Shown: positions 47,904 to 56,514 of the stretch, in pieces
Position numbering within the stretch: position 1 is the first letter of the stretch
How the letters are laid out: every line of letters starts with the position of its first letter
Assembly: GCF_003340555.1 (NCBI RefSeq)
Contig: NZ_QPLJ01000002.1
Coordinates: 1 to 64,000 of the forward strand
DNA from: Jannaschia formosa
Lineage (GTDB): Bacteria > Pseudomonadota > Alphaproteobacteria > Rhodobacterales > Rhodobacteraceae
Direction of reading: 5' to 3'
Length of the DNA: 64,000 nucleotides
The notes under the pieces: generated by a model
Database searches by the model: none
What the model was told of the DNA's origin: nothing
The model's input: only the letters and a program-made list of their open reading frames with translations
Program-made: the position numbers and the translations under genes

Positions 47904-50261
47904 CTATTCTCCCGAAAAAAGGTCAGAGTTGCTGTCATCGAGGGCGATGCCCCGGAATCCCTTCGCGGCGCGGGTGTTGTGACGCTCGAATCCCCGGACG
48001 ATCAGGGCTTCCGAGAAGCGCTTGACCGAGCCTGCGAACTCGCCGTTCGCATCGGCCCACGCCTTCCAGTCGGCGAACATCGCGGAGGTGCTGGCGCTGA
48101 GGTGCAACCCGACAGAGCAGCGCTCGTCGATCCAGCGACCGATGGCGTCTTCCGCCTCGAAGTAGTCCTCTGTCGCGGCCATCACTGCGGGCGGTGGGCG
48201 CAGCCCTGTCCGCTGCCATTCGATGCAGCCCTCGAGCGCCCACGCGAGGATCCCGTCGCGTTCGGCCAGCAGCCTGTCCGCCAGGTGCTTGTCGCGCCGT
48301 GCGGGCGGGATGGTGACCGTGAACGGCACCATGTGCAGGCGACGCTTCATCGCCTCGTCGACGTTGCGGATGGAGGGCTTGTGGTTGCCGACGATCAGCA
48401 GCTTGAACTGCGGGATGAACTCGAAGAAATCCTGCCGCATGAAACGGGCCGTGATCTTGTCGCCGCCGGTCAGCGCCTTCAGCTTGCTCTCGGCCCAGCG
48501 GCTGCCCTGTTCGGTCTCGATGGACGTGACGATGCGTGCCCCGCGCAGCCCGGCCATGTCGGTCGGGTGGCGATCACCCTGCGTGGCCATGAACATGTCC
48601 ATCGGCGCGACGGTGGCGTAGTCGCCAAGGATGGCGGTCAGGGTGTTGGCGAAGACGGATTTCCCGTTGGCGCCGGTGCCGTAGAGGAAGAACAGCGCGT
48701 GCTCGGTCGTGACGCCGGTCAGGCAGTAGCCCGCCATTCGCTGCAGGTAGGATTGCAGTTCGCCGTCCCCGCCCGTGACGGTTTCGAGAAAGACGAGCCA
48801 GACCGGACAGGCGTCGGCGACCGATGCCCCGGCAATGCGGGTCATGAAGAGGCCGGGGTCGTGGAGCAGCGAGGCGCCGCTGCGCAAATCGACCACGCCA
48901 CCGGGCGTGTTCAACAGCCAGGGATCGCGATCCCACGGCTCGGTCGTGGTTGCATGGCGGCGGTCGGAACGGGCAAGCCGCTCCACAGCAGAGACGGTCG
49001 CGGCGCTTGAAAGCTTCGCCTTCAGTCGCGCAGACCCGGCGCGCGACGCCGCCTCGCGGCAGATCATCCGGGCCAGATCGAAGGCCTGCAGCGTCTCCTC
49101 GCGCCGCCAGAGCTTGCCCGACCAGGTCAGCCATTGCCCCCAGCCGGCGACGTAGCGCCATGTCTCGGCATGTCGGGCTGCGAAGATTGCGGCGAGCGCA
49201 TCCTCGGTGAAGCGAACCGGCACTGGCCCATCATGCCCCCCGCCAGCAGGGCCGCCGCCATCGGGACCGTCATCCTCGTCATCGATCTCGCCGTTGCGTG
49301 CGGCGTCGCGTTTCCAGAGGCGTTCGGCTTCCTCGCGCAGCCGATCCTCCGGCCAGGGAGGGACAACGCGGGCCGTGTTGTAGGAGACGATTTCCTCCCA
49401 CGCCTGTTCGCGCGGCACGTGGCCTTCGCGGGCACGGCGGATCCAGTAGCCGATCACGCGCGACAGCGCGTCGAACCGGGTGGTGCCATCCACGCCGCCT
49501 TCGCGGACCTGGCGGCCGAACAACTCGGTCACGCTGCCGCGCTCGGTGGCGGCCATGTTGAAGTCGAGCCCGTTCTCGCCTTCGAGCGGCGGCATCGCGA
49601 TGATTGCCTCGAGCAGCTCGCCAAGGTCGTGATCGCGAGGATCGTGGTTCAGGATCTGCACCAGCCGCCGAAGACCCTGTTTGGCATGGATCGATCCCGC
49701 CACGCGGATCGGCTGGTGTGCGGACCGAAAGGAAGGGTCGCCGCCAACCTTCGCGGCGATCATGTGTCGGGCGCGGCAGACCGTGGCGATGTCTTCGCCT
49801 TCGGCGGGCTCGGTCAGACGCCAGTAGAGGTGCAGCTTGCGCTGGCCCACGGCGGTGACGCCCCCGGACGCGACCTCCAGCGTCGGGCATCCGAGATGCT
49901 GCACGAGATGGTCGCGCTTCGCACAAATGTCGCCATTGTCGAGATCGACGAGCACCACCTGCGTCTGCATGATGCTCTCGGCCCGTGCGTCGCCGGGAGC
50001 CGCGACCGTACCGGGCGCCACGAACAGGGCCATGCCGGCGTCGCTCGCCCATGTCGCCTGAAGCGCGAGTTTTGCGGCGAGCGTCGCGTCCGCTTCGATG
50101 AAGGGCACATGCGGCGGACCATCGCCCGCGCCTTTCTCGGCCAGCGCACGGACTGGCACCCAGCCATCGCAGTAGCCGAACACCACGTCGGCATAGATCG
50201 CGATCATTTCGGCGTCGGCCGCGACGTCGTCGGGTACGCTGGTATCGGATGGGACCGTCAT
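47904..50261 (-). CDS. D5-type primase/helicase
   Basis: A 785-residue replication protein from the ATG at 50261. The N-terminal half is primase-like (VVLVDLDNGDICAKRDHL, HLYWRLTEP, GGDPSFRSAHQPIRVAGSIH). A D5_N region follows (EPWDRDPWLLNTPGGVVDLRSG), then an SF3 helicase with Walker A LYGTGANGKSVFANTL and TQGDRHPTDMAGLRGARIVTSIETEQG. The end is the DNA-binding MFADWKAWADANG segment also seen in the left remnant at 228-416. It primes and unwinds phage DNA. Coupled to the Cas4-like nuclease gene by ATGA. Confidence 0.94.
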   Translation of the reverse strand: MTVPSDTSVPDDVAADAEMIAIYADVVFGYCDGWVPVRALAEKGAGDGPPHVPFIEADATLAAKLALQATWASDAGMALFVAPGTVAAPGDARAESIMQTQVVLVDLDNGDICAKRDHLVQHLGCPTLEVASGGVTAVGQRKLHLYWRLTEPAEGEDIATVCRARHMIAAKVGGDPSFRSAHQPIRVAGSIHAKQGLRRLVQILNHDPRDHDLGELLEAIIAMPPLEGENGLDFNMAATERGSVTELFGRQVREGGVDGTTRFDALSRVIGYWIRRAREGHVPREQAWEEIVSYNTARVVPPWPEDRLREEAERLWKRDAARNGEIDDEDDGPDGGGPAGGGHDGPVPVRFTEDALAAIFAARHAETWRYVAGWGQWLTWSGKLWRREETLQAFDLARMICREAASRAGSARLKAKLSSAATVSAVERLARSDRRHATTTEPWDRDPWLLNTPGGVVDLRSGASLLHDPGLFMTRIAGASVADACPVWLVFLETVTGGDGELQSYLQRMAGYCLTGVTTEHALFFLYGTGANGKSVFANTLTAILGDYATVAPMDMFMATQGDRHPTDMAGLRGARIVTSIETEQGSRWAESKLKALTGGDKITARFMRQDFFEFIPQFKLLIVGNHKPSIRNVDEAMKRRLHMVPFTVTIPPARRDKHLADRLLAERDGILAWALEGCIEWQRTGLRPPPAVMAATEDYFEAEDAIGRWIDERCSVGLHLSASTSAMFADWKAWADANGEFAGSVKRFSEALIVRGFERHNTRAAKGFRGIALDDSNSDLFSGE

Positions 50262-51004
50262 GCCCAGCACCGTTCCCGCCACGCACAGAAGCGGCATTCG
50301 AAGTGATCGGGGTCGGCGGTGTGGCGGGGAAGAAGTTCACAGGCATCGCAGGCGCGCAGGATCGTCACCGCCTTGTCGCTGGCGGACTGCGCGAGTGCGG
50401 CATCGAACGGCACGAGTTCGTGCCAGATTTCGCAGGTGTCCTTGTTGATCGCCGTGAAGAACGCGGGCGCCTCGGTCAGGCCAAGATAGGCCTGATAGAG
50501 CGCGATCTGCGCGGCGTAGACCGGCTTGGCCTTCCCGACGCCGTGCTTCGCGATCTCGCGCCAGTTCTTGGCGTTGGCCGACTTGCACTCCCATAGCGCC
50601 GGAACCGTCATGCCGTTCGGCGCGGCGACGACCACCCCGTCGGCATGGCCCTGCACACGTCCGCCCACGACCGAAAAGCCGAACTGATCGCCATGGCGAT
50701 TGCGCGTGCGAAGGTCGAACCCGGCCTTGCGCAGCCAGGCGATGGCCAGGTCCTCGAGAACGTGCCCGAGCGCGAAGATCCGCAGGGACTTGCCCGAGAA
50801 CCCGGCGCCCGGGTCCTTCGGCGACTTCAGGTATTCGTATTGCAGCCTGCGCTGGCAGATGTCGCCCAGCCGGCTTCCCCCGAGATAGTCGCGCTGGGGA
50901 CCTTCGGCCTGTTCCGCGACGAGGGCGGTGTCGATGCAGGCGTTCACGCCGTCCGCGAAACTGGGCGGCTTCTCCCGATGGTTGAAATCGAAACCGGCGT
51001 CCAT
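50258..51004 (-). CDS. Cas4-like PD-(D/E)XK exonuclease
   Basis: A 248-residue nuclease with RLGDICQRRLQYEYLKSPKDPG (N-terminal Cys), VQGHADGVVVAAPNGMTVPALWECKSANAKNW (Asp and Glu-x-Lys of the PD-(D/E)XK site) and QIALYQAYLGL (the Q motif). A C-terminal Cys cluster (RACDACELLPRH, FECRFCAWRERCW) is compatible with an iron-sulfur cluster as in Cas4/AddB. It probably processes DNA ends for phage recombination. No CRISPR is present, so this is a phage recombination nuclease. Confidence 0.88.
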   Translation of the reverse strand: MDAGFDFNHREKPPSFADGVNACIDTALVAEQAEGPQRDYLGGSRLGDICQRRLQYEYLKSPKDPGAGFSGKSLRIFALGHVLEDLAIAWLRKAGFDLRTRNRHGDQFGFSVVGGRVQGHADGVVVAAPNGMTVPALWECKSANAKNWREIAKHGVGKAKPVYAAQIALYQAYLGLTEAPAFFTAINKDTCEIWHELVPFDAALAQSASDKAVTILRACDACELLPRHTADPDHFECRFCAWRERCWA

Positions 51005-51210
51005 CAGAACGGCACCTCCGGATCGGGCCGGGGCGCGCTCATCTGCATCGCCTCCTGGAAACCGTCGACGGCGGCCGTCGAGAGTGCGAGCGCCTGCGCC
51101 TCGGTGAGATCGGCGAACCGCGTGGTCCACCCGATCTCGGCCATCAGTTCGGCCATGTTGCGGAGGGCGGCGCGCAGGGCTGCCTGTTCGCGTTCGTCGG
51201 GATCGATCAT
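51004..51210 (-). CDS. Small phage protein (DUF6511-like), 68 aa
   Basis: MIDPDEREQAALRAALRNMAELMAEIGWTTRFADLTEAQALALSTAAVDGFQEAM followed by a proline-rich end. It is helical, with a pattern seen in small proteins at the head of alphaproteobacterial phage replication operons; the DUF6511 name is tentative. It shares one base with the nuclease start, and its own start overlaps a 25-codon ORF. Confidence 0.65.
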   Translation of the reverse strand: MIDPDEREQAALRAALRNMAELMAEIGWTTRFADLTEAQALALSTAAVDGFQEAMQMSAPRPDPEVPF

Positions 51211-51284
51211 GCGCCGACCCCGCTAGTGGGCGCTGGCATGCGGGAATGCGGGATGGCGCGGCGCGCCGGATAGATGCTGTTCAT
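51207..51284 (-). CDS. 25-codon leader ORF of the replication operon
   Basis: Read leftward from the ATG at 51284: MNSIYPARRAIPHSRMPAPT, then five more residues and a TGA overlapping the start of the 51210 gene (ATGA). A 7-7-7 hairpin (GGAGAGC at 51286-51292, GCTCTCC at 51300-51306) lies directly upstream, so its GGAGA would be partly sequestered. It could be a translated leader coupling expression of the replication genes. Its tiny size makes it uncertain. Confidence 0.4.
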   Translation of the reverse strand: MNSIYPARRAIPHSRMPAPTSGVGA

Positions 51285-51370
51285 GGGAGAGCTCCAGATG
51301 CTCTCCTCACCTACCGGCGGGGGTCTCGGACTGTCGGATCGCGCTTAGGGAACCTTACGGGAACACAATC

Positions 51371-51399
51371 TTGTGGCGAGCGCGATTCCTTCCTAATCT
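51371..51399 (+). promoter_or_regulatory. Candidate promoter for the two-gene cassette
   Basis: TTGTGG (51371-51376), 17-base spacer, TAATCT (51394-51399), 36 bases ahead of the ATG at 51436. It is a good sigma-70-type match on the plus strand, divergent from the replication operon. Confidence 0.55.
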
Positions 51400-51435
51400 T
51401 GCGAACCGACGACAATTTCAGGAGCAGCGAGGCCG

Positions 51436-52635
51436 ATGCCAGCATTTAACCCGAGGATTTTCAGCAACCCGGATCGCCTCAAGCAGATCGCGCCCGCGCG
51501 ACTGAAGGCATTTCTTGAGCCTTGGAAGGACTACTTTCAGTCCCGCAAACTCGACGTCGCCGCATGGTCGACAGATGACATGCCGCTCGAAGCCATCGCG
51601 GGTGTCCTGATGAATCCGGACGCGTCGGTGCCCGAGGACATGGTCAACGCGCTCTATTACGTGCACGAAACCGCGTCCCATGAGGCTATGGACGAACTGC
51701 TCGACCGTGCCGCAGCTGCCGGAATCGAGATCGACAAGGATCACGAGGTTTCGGTGGCCGATGTTTCGGTCCAGATCTGGCTTGCTCAACCCATGCTGCT
51801 GCAGCGCCAGCATGCCGAAACGGTGGCGTTTCAGCGTTCCAACTTCATGTATTTCGCCGGTTCCCGCCCAATGGGAAAGGCTGCCGAACTCCCGGTAATT
51901 ACCGACGCCATCGCGAAGACCATGCAGGACCGGATGGACAACTGGTTCGAGGTGAAGCGCAGGGGGCGCAACAGTCGGATATTCGCGTTCCCGCGAGGCG
52001 AGAAGATCTGGCTGCTCGTGCGGCACGGCATGCCGATGCGCCGGGAAGGAAAGCACCAGGACGACGGTGAAAGCGGGATCGCGTTCTATCGGCCCCAACA
52101 ACATGACGTGCTGATCTACGACAGCGTGACCGACGAGATCGGCGTGAACGCCGGGACGAAGGGCGAGCGGGAACTTTACCTCAGGACCTTTGGCGAGACG
52201 CTGTTCGGCAGCGAGGATTACTTCGATCGTTCCGAGCGCTACACACTCGATCCGCTGCGCGAACTGGGACCGGCCGCAATGGCGTATGGGGATATCGAGG
52301 GGATTGCCGGTGTGCGTTTCGTGGAGTTCGGTCGTCGTTGGCCGGGTAAGATCTCCGAGATGGAGATCCGCAAGTGCGAGGATCTGTTCAAGTCGTTTGA
52401 CGAGAATTGGGAGAAACGGCTTTCTGGCGGCTCGTTCACGCATGCAACGTTCAAGTTCGCGTTCAAGGACAGCAAGAAGGAGCGGTCCGTGACGATCAGG
52501 CCCGCGAATATCGCGAGGTATGAACGGGACTCGGACGAAGAAGTCATCGAAGCTTGGCTGAAAGCGCGCGGGTTCTGGGCGATTCCGGCAGGGGCGGATG
52601 ACGATGCGGATTTCGAAGTTCTGGAAAGCGCTTGA
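51436..52635 (+). CDS. Unknown protein, first gene of a two-gene cargo cassette
   Basis: A 399-residue protein with no family I recognise. The first about 130 residues are helical (LKAFLEPWKDYFQSRKLDVAAW; MVNALYYVHETASHEAMDELLDRAAAAGIEI). The middle is mixed and basic (DNWFEVKRRGRNSRIFAFPRGEKIWLLVRHG). A following segment (YRPQQHDVLIYDSVTDEIGVNAGTKGERELYLRTFGE) suggests a beta-rich sensor-like domain. The C-terminal part is acidic at its end (ADDDADFEVLESA). It is intracellular, with no signal or membrane segment. AGGAGCAG precedes the ATG. It overlaps the next gene by 38 bases, so the products probably work together. Defence or regulation is a hypothesis only. Confidence 0.72.
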   Translation: MPAFNPRIFSNPDRLKQIAPARLKAFLEPWKDYFQSRKLDVAAWSTDDMPLEAIAGVLMNPDASVPEDMVNALYYVHETASHEAMDELLDRAAAAGIEIDKDHEVSVADVSVQIWLAQPMLLQRQHAETVAFQRSNFMYFAGSRPMGKAAELPVITDAIAKTMQDRMDNWFEVKRRGRNSRIFAFPRGEKIWLLVRHGMPMRREGKHQDDGESGIAFYRPQQHDVLIYDSVTDEIGVNAGTKGERELYLRTFGETLFGSEDYFDRSERYTLDPLRELGPAAMAYGDIEGIAGVRFVEFGRRWPGKISEMEIRKCEDLFKSFDENWEKRLSGGSFTHATFKFAFKDSKKERSVTIRPANIARYERDSDEEVIEAWLKARGFWAIPAGADDDADFEVLESA

Positions 52636-53728
52636 TGCGCTGACCGATGCAGCGACAGACCGGCGCGAATGGGCCTGCCTGTTGGGCAATGAATTCGGCT
52701 GCGTGGTTGTCAACGAGCCCGGCTGTCCTCTGCCACTGGTGCGATCGACCGGAACGCCAGCGACAAGCATCGCCTGTCCTTCACCGGGCGGCGAGGGTTG
52801 CCCCCGCCAAGTCGTGCACCACGACGACGGCACCATCCGCGCTGTCTGTGGTGACAGCCCTAAGGCCTGCGCCGATCTCGACCTGAACAAGAACGACATC
52901 ATGATCTACGGCCTCGACCGTGTCGGATTGGCGCGAAGCATTGCTGCCGCACTCGACCTGTCCAACCGGCCTGCAAGTTTCGACCGTCGACCGGTGTTCA
53001 GGATCGGCACACATGATGTGTTTGCAGGCCGAGGCTTTCCTGTTTTCCTGACGGTGCCGGGGCCGCTGGCACGCGAGGACGCGGCGCAATTTGACGAGGT
53101 GATCACCCACCCGGGTCCCAAACTGCTGCTTGCCCCGACCTTGTCCTCAATCCCCGCGCAACTTGCCACCGCTCTGGATCGCGAAGGCGTCGTGCGCATG
53201 GGACTTGAGGATCTGGTCGACCTTGACGACCGCGGGCATTTCCAGCTCTGCCAGCCATCGACCGTAGTGTTCGCCGATCTCCGCGGACAGATTACGGGCG
53301 GGATGGATCACGCAGTGTCCAATCTGGCGTGGGCGCTGCCGACAGACGCGCGATGGGAAGAGATCGGAATCCGCTTCGTCGCCGATGAAGTCGTCAACGT
53401 GAGTTTCCGGGGCGAAACCCGGAGGTTCGAGCCCGATGGTCTCGGGCTGAAGAGCGCCAAGGACGGCAAGCCCAAAGCGGCGTGGACCTACCTGAAGGCG
53501 TTCGCGATGCAGGGCGGCAGGCTCCCCGTCCATCATGCCAAGAGCGCCGAGACCTCAAGGCACCAGAAGCAGAAGCAGGCGCTGTCCAAGGCGCTGCGTG
53601 CCGCCTTCGGGATCGCCGACGATCCGCTGCCCACGGTCGGGGCCGAGTATGTCGCCCGTTTCGTGACGAACGCCGACGATCTCCAGCAGGGCAAGCTGGG
53701 TCAGTCCCGACGAAAATTCGCTGACTGA
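52598..53728 (+). CDS. Unknown Cys-rich protein, second gene of the cargo cassette
   Basis: A 376-residue protein (ATG 52598, or 52604). The N-terminal third has seven cysteines, including C60-x7-C68-x15-C84-x6-C91 (IACPSPGGEGCPR; AVCGDSPKAC), which looks like a zinc-binding domain. The centre (about 120-300) is mixed alpha/beta without a motif I know. The end (about 320-355, KQKQALSKALRAAFGIADDPLP) resembles a winged-HTH or helical DNA-binding tail preceded by KAAWTYLKAFAMQGG. It is translationally linked to the first gene and followed by an intrinsic terminator. Candidate roles are a regulator or a nucleic-acid-sensing partner in a defence pair; no catalytic motif is evident. Confidence 0.7.
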   Translation: MTMRISKFWKALDALTDAATDRREWACLLGNEFGCVVVNEPGCPLPLVRSTGTPATSIACPSPGGEGCPRQVVHHDDGTIRAVCGDSPKACADLDLNKNDIMIYGLDRVGLARSIAAALDLSNRPASFDRRPVFRIGTHDVFAGRGFPVFLTVPGPLAREDAAQFDEVITHPGPKLLLAPTLSSIPAQLATALDREGVVRMGLEDLVDLDDRGHFQLCQPSTVVFADLRGQITGGMDHAVSNLAWALPTDARWEEIGIRFVADEVVNVSFRGETRRFEPDGLGLKSAKDGKPKAAWTYLKAFAMQGGRLPVHHAKSAETSRHQKQKQALSKALRAAFGIADDPLPTVGAEYVARFVTNADDLQQGKLGQSRRKFAD

Positions 53729-53764
53729 CCTCAAGAATTCCTTCAAGAACGTTCGCCTCTCAAG

Positions 53765-53801
53765 CCGCTGAAATCCAACCGGGTTTCAGCGGTTTCTCTT
53801 T
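53765..53801 (+). terminator. Intrinsic terminator closing the two-gene cassette
   Basis: CCGCTGAAA (53765-53773) and TTTCAGCGG (53784-53792) form a 9-bp perfect stem with a 10-base loop, followed by TTTCTCTTT. It lies 37 bases after the cassette's last stop codon and isolates it from the early operon that starts at 53897. Confidence 0.82.
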
Positions 53802-53896
53802 GTGCTGAGCCCGCCAAGGCCGCCGCTCCAACGAATTTTCGCCGGTCCCGGTCACTCGGGCCGCGTGCCCGTCCACCTGGACGAAGGCGAAACTTC

Positions 53897-54508
53897 ATGG
53901 AGCGTTTCCACCCCATTTGCGACGCGCGCTCGCGCGTCTCCCGCAACATCACCATCCGGGCCGAACGGCTGGCGCGGTCGGGCTTGGTCCCCGGCATGGA
54001 CGCCGAGGACATGAAGCAGGACCTGCGTCTGCACCTCTATCGCCGGGACGACAGGTTCGACCCCTCACGCGGTCAGTACGACACGTTCGCAGACCGCGTT
54101 CTGGCGAACCGCATCGCGACGCTGGCCGCGCCGACCGAACGCCTGCGGGCAGAGCGGGCGTGGATCGACTTCGATACCCCGTCTGAGGGTCGCGGCGCCG
54201 ACGAAATGCTGCCGCTCGCGGAGACCCTGCCTGACAGCGCGATGCCGCACGCCGCCGTCGCGCGTGCGCCGGACGAGGCATTTGGGCTCGTCCGCGATGT
54301 CCGCCGCCTTCTCGCGGGTCTGACACCGACCTGCAGGGATGTCGCGCTGGCGCTGATCGACATGTCGCCGACAGAAGCGGCCGAGGCCCTCGGGATCCAC
54401 CGCAGCACCGTCTACGCCCGGCTCGCCACGATCCGCAGGGCCGCCGAGGCGCTTGATCTCGCGGCATATCTCGGCGCCGCCCCGACAGTCTCGGAGGCCC
54501 GCCGGTAG
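53897..54508 (+). CDS. Phage RNA polymerase sigma factor-like protein
   Basis: A 203-residue protein. The N-terminal half resembles sigma region 2 (AERLARSGLVPGMDAEDMKQDLRLHLYRRDDRFDPSRGQYDTF ADRVLANRIA). A C-terminal HTH (SPTEAAEALGIHRSTVYARLATIRRAAEAL) resembles region 4. The middle is divergent. Similar proteins begin early operons of alphaproteobacterial phages and may direct host polymerase to phage promoters; the DNA target is unknown. First gene of the rightward early operon. Confidence 0.78.
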   Translation: MERFHPICDARSRVSRNITIRAERLARSGLVPGMDAEDMKQDLRLHLYRRDDRFDPSRGQYDTFADRVLANRIATLAAPTERLRAERAWIDFDTPSEGRGADEMLPLAETLPDSAMPHAAVARAPDEAFGLVRDVRRLLAGLTPTCRDVALALIDMSPTEAAEALGIHRSTVYARLATIRRAAEALDLAAYLGAAPTVSEARR

Positions 54509-54684
54509 GTGACAACAGGACCGGCGATGACCCGGTCCGCGAGTTTCATGCCGGGCCCTCGGAGGAATGCAACACCCCCACGTGGGGAAACACTCCGACC
54601 GCAAGCTCCAGGGCGGCGTCAGGCCCGGCAGCAGTCTTCCCGACGATCCCTGGACACCAATCGACGAAAACACGGAGCATCACC

Positions 54685-54978
54685 ATGTTCACGACTTCCC
54701 CCTTGAAACGCCTGCGCCAGTCGAGCTGGATGGAGGCGATCCCCGACACGATCAACGTTCCGGCCCTGTCCGACAAGCCGACCCGCGCGGTGCCGATCGA
54801 GCGCGCCACTGTGGACGACATCGAGTTCGCGCTCGTCGCACTGGCGCGGCAGCAATCCGAGCTCTACCGGCTGACGAGTGCGCTTGGCGACGTGCTGAAG
54901 ATGGCGCGCCGCCAGGGCGCCTTTGGCGCGGACATCGCCATTTCGGCAGCCGCGCGGGATCTGGAGGGCGGCAAGTGA
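54685..54978 (+). CDS. Hypothetical phage early protein, 97 aa
   Basis: MFTTSPLKRLRQSSWMEAIPDTINVPAL, then a helical remainder with ATVDDIEFALVALARQQSELYRLTSALGDVLKMARRQGAFG. I recognise no family. The helical RQQSELYRLTSALGDVL region may form a coiled coil. Its stop overlaps the GTG start of the ATPase gene. A hairpin-rich 176-base spacer lies upstream. Confidence 0.6.
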   Translation: MFTTSPLKRLRQSSWMEAIPDTINVPALSDKPTRAVPIERATVDDIEFALVALARQQSELYRLTSALGDVLKMARRQGAFGADIAISAAARDLEGGK

Positions 54979-55871
54979 GCGCCCCCTTCGGCGGCGGGCC
55001 GCTCCGCATCATCACGGCCGACGAACGCCTGCGCGAGGCGCGCGGCATCAAGGGGGTGCTCACGGGCACCTCCGGCATCGGCAAGACCACGCAGCTGCTG
55101 ACCCTCGATCAGCAGCGGACGCTCTTCCTGAACCTCGAGGCGGGCGAGCTGGCCGTGCAGGGCTGGCCCGGCGATGAGATCCGCATCCGCGACTGGGACG
55201 TCGCCCGCGATCTCGCCGCCTGGATCGGCGGCGCCAACCCGGCCATGCGGGACGACCAGTCCTATGGGCCCGGGCACTTCGCGCGCGTCTGCGCGGCCTT
55301 CGGTCCCGCAAGCCAGCTCGACAAGTACGACACCGTATTCGTCGACAGCATCTCCGTCGCCTCGCGCATCTGTTTGCAGTGGTGCAAGGGCCAATCCCAG
55401 GCCCAGTCCGACCGCACCGGCAAGCCCGATCTCCGAGCGACCTACGGGTTGCTCGGCCAGGAGATGATCGGCTGGCTGACGCATCTGCAGCACACGCCCG
55501 CCAAGAACATCTGGCTGGTCGGTCTTCTCGACCGCAAGCTCGACGACTTCGGCAAGCCCTTCTTCTCGATGCAGATCGAGGGCTCGAAGACCGGCCTCGA
55601 ACTGCCCGGCATCGTCGACGAAGTCGTCACCCTGACCGAACTGCGCCCCGAGAAGGGTGACCCGTTCAGGGCATTCATCTGCACCACCATCAACGATTTC
55701 GGCCTTCCCGCGAAGGACCGCAGCGGCCGCTTGTCGATGATCGAGCCCGCTCATCTCGGGCGGCTCATGGCGAAGATCCGTGGCCCGCGCCCCGATGGCG
55801 TTGCCCGCCTGAACTTCGATCTGCCCGCGGCCGCCACCGCACCCAATCCCCCGACGACGAAAGGAGCATGA
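54975..55871 (+). CDS. RecA-like phage ATPase (AAA_24/Sak4-like)
   Basis: A 298-residue protein starting at GTG 54975 (overlaps the previous stop, GTGA). Walker A is GVLTGTSGIGKTTQLL, with a Walker-B-like YDTVFVDSISVASR. The rest includes TGKPDLRATYGLLGQEMIGWLTHLQHTPAKNIWLVGLL and IEGSKTGLELPGIVDEVVTLTEL, typical of phage nucleotide-binding proteins of the AAA_24/Sak4 type. The role is single-strand annealing or strand exchange with the ssDNA-binding protein encoded next. AAGGAG for the next gene overlaps its end. Confidence 0.85.
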   Translation: MSAPFGGGPLRIITADERLREARGIKGVLTGTSGIGKTTQLLTLDQQRTLFLNLEAGELAVQGWPGDEIRIRDWDVARDLAAWIGGANPAMRDDQSYGPGHFARVCAAFGPASQLDKYDTVFVDSISVASRICLQWCKGQSQAQSDRTGKPDLRATYGLLGQEMIGWLTHLQHTPAKNIWLVGLLDRKLDDFGKPFFSMQIEGSKTGLELPGIVDEVVTLTELRPEKGDPFRAFICTTINDFGLPAKDRSGRLSMIEPAHLGRLMAKIRGPRPDGVARLNFDLPAAATAPNPPTTKGA

Positions 55872-55873
55872 CA

Positions 55874-56503
55874 ATGGCGAGCGACATGGATTTCAACGGC
55901 GCGGACACGCAGGACGCCGCCTTCGACCTCATCCCGGCCAACACGCTGGTCAAGGTGTGCCTCACCGTCCGCCCCGGCGGTGCGGGCCCCGAAGGCTGGC
56001 TCACCCAGAGCAAGACGAGCCCAGCCCTCTATCTCAACACCGAGGCAGTCGTGATGGAGGGGCCGTTCGCGCGGCGTCGCATCTACACGCGCATCGGCTT
56101 TCGCGGCAAGGCTGCGGGCGGTCCCGGCGACGACACCTACGGCAACCGCGGGCGCGCCATGATCCGCGGCATCCTCGAATCCGCCCGCGGTGTGCGTGCC
56201 GATGACCAGTCGAACGCTGCCCGCGCCGCGCGGATGATCCGCAGCCTCGGCGAGTTGAGCGGGCTGGAGTTCGTGGCGCGCATCGGCATCGAGCGCGACA
56301 AGGACAAGCCCGACGACACCGGGCGCAACGTCATCAAGGCCGCGCTCGGTGCCGACCATGCCGAATACGCTCGGGTGATGGGCAGCGTACCCCAGCCACC
56401 GCAGCAGGGTCAGTTCACCGCCTCGGGTCCGCAGCTTGCGGACAACGGCATGGGTCAGTCGGGCGCGCCGTCCTCCGGCTCCGCGCCCTTCTGGGCACGT
56501 TGA
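55874..56503 (+). CDS. DUF669-like phage single-strand-binding protein
   Basis: A 209-residue protein from ATG 55874 (AAGGAG 7 bases upstream; ATG 55868 is too close to it). The N-terminal about 165 residues are beta-rich (FDLIPANTLVKVCLTVRPGG; PALYLNTEAVVMEGPFARRRIYTRIGF; GLEFVARIGIERDKDK). The tail is Gln/Pro/Gly/Ser-rich and ends in SAPFWAR, like SSB-type tails. Pairing with a Sak4-like ATPase supports an ssDNA-binding role in recombination. Confidence 0.78.
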   Translation: MASDMDFNGADTQDAAFDLIPANTLVKVCLTVRPGGAGPEGWLTQSKTSPALYLNTEAVVMEGPFARRRIYTRIGFRGKAAGGPGDDTYGNRGRAMIRGILESARGVRADDQSNAARAARMIRSLGELSGLEFVARIGIERDKDKPDDTGRNVIKAALGADHAEYARVMGSVPQPPQQGQFTASGPQLADNGMGQSGAPSSGSAPFWAR

Positions 56504-56514
56504 GGAGGACGGCC

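Noticed and set aside
50258-51004. Cas4-like nuclease as part of a CRISPR system
   Set aside because: No repeats, no cas1/cas2 and a location inside a phage replication operon point to a phage recombination nuclease.
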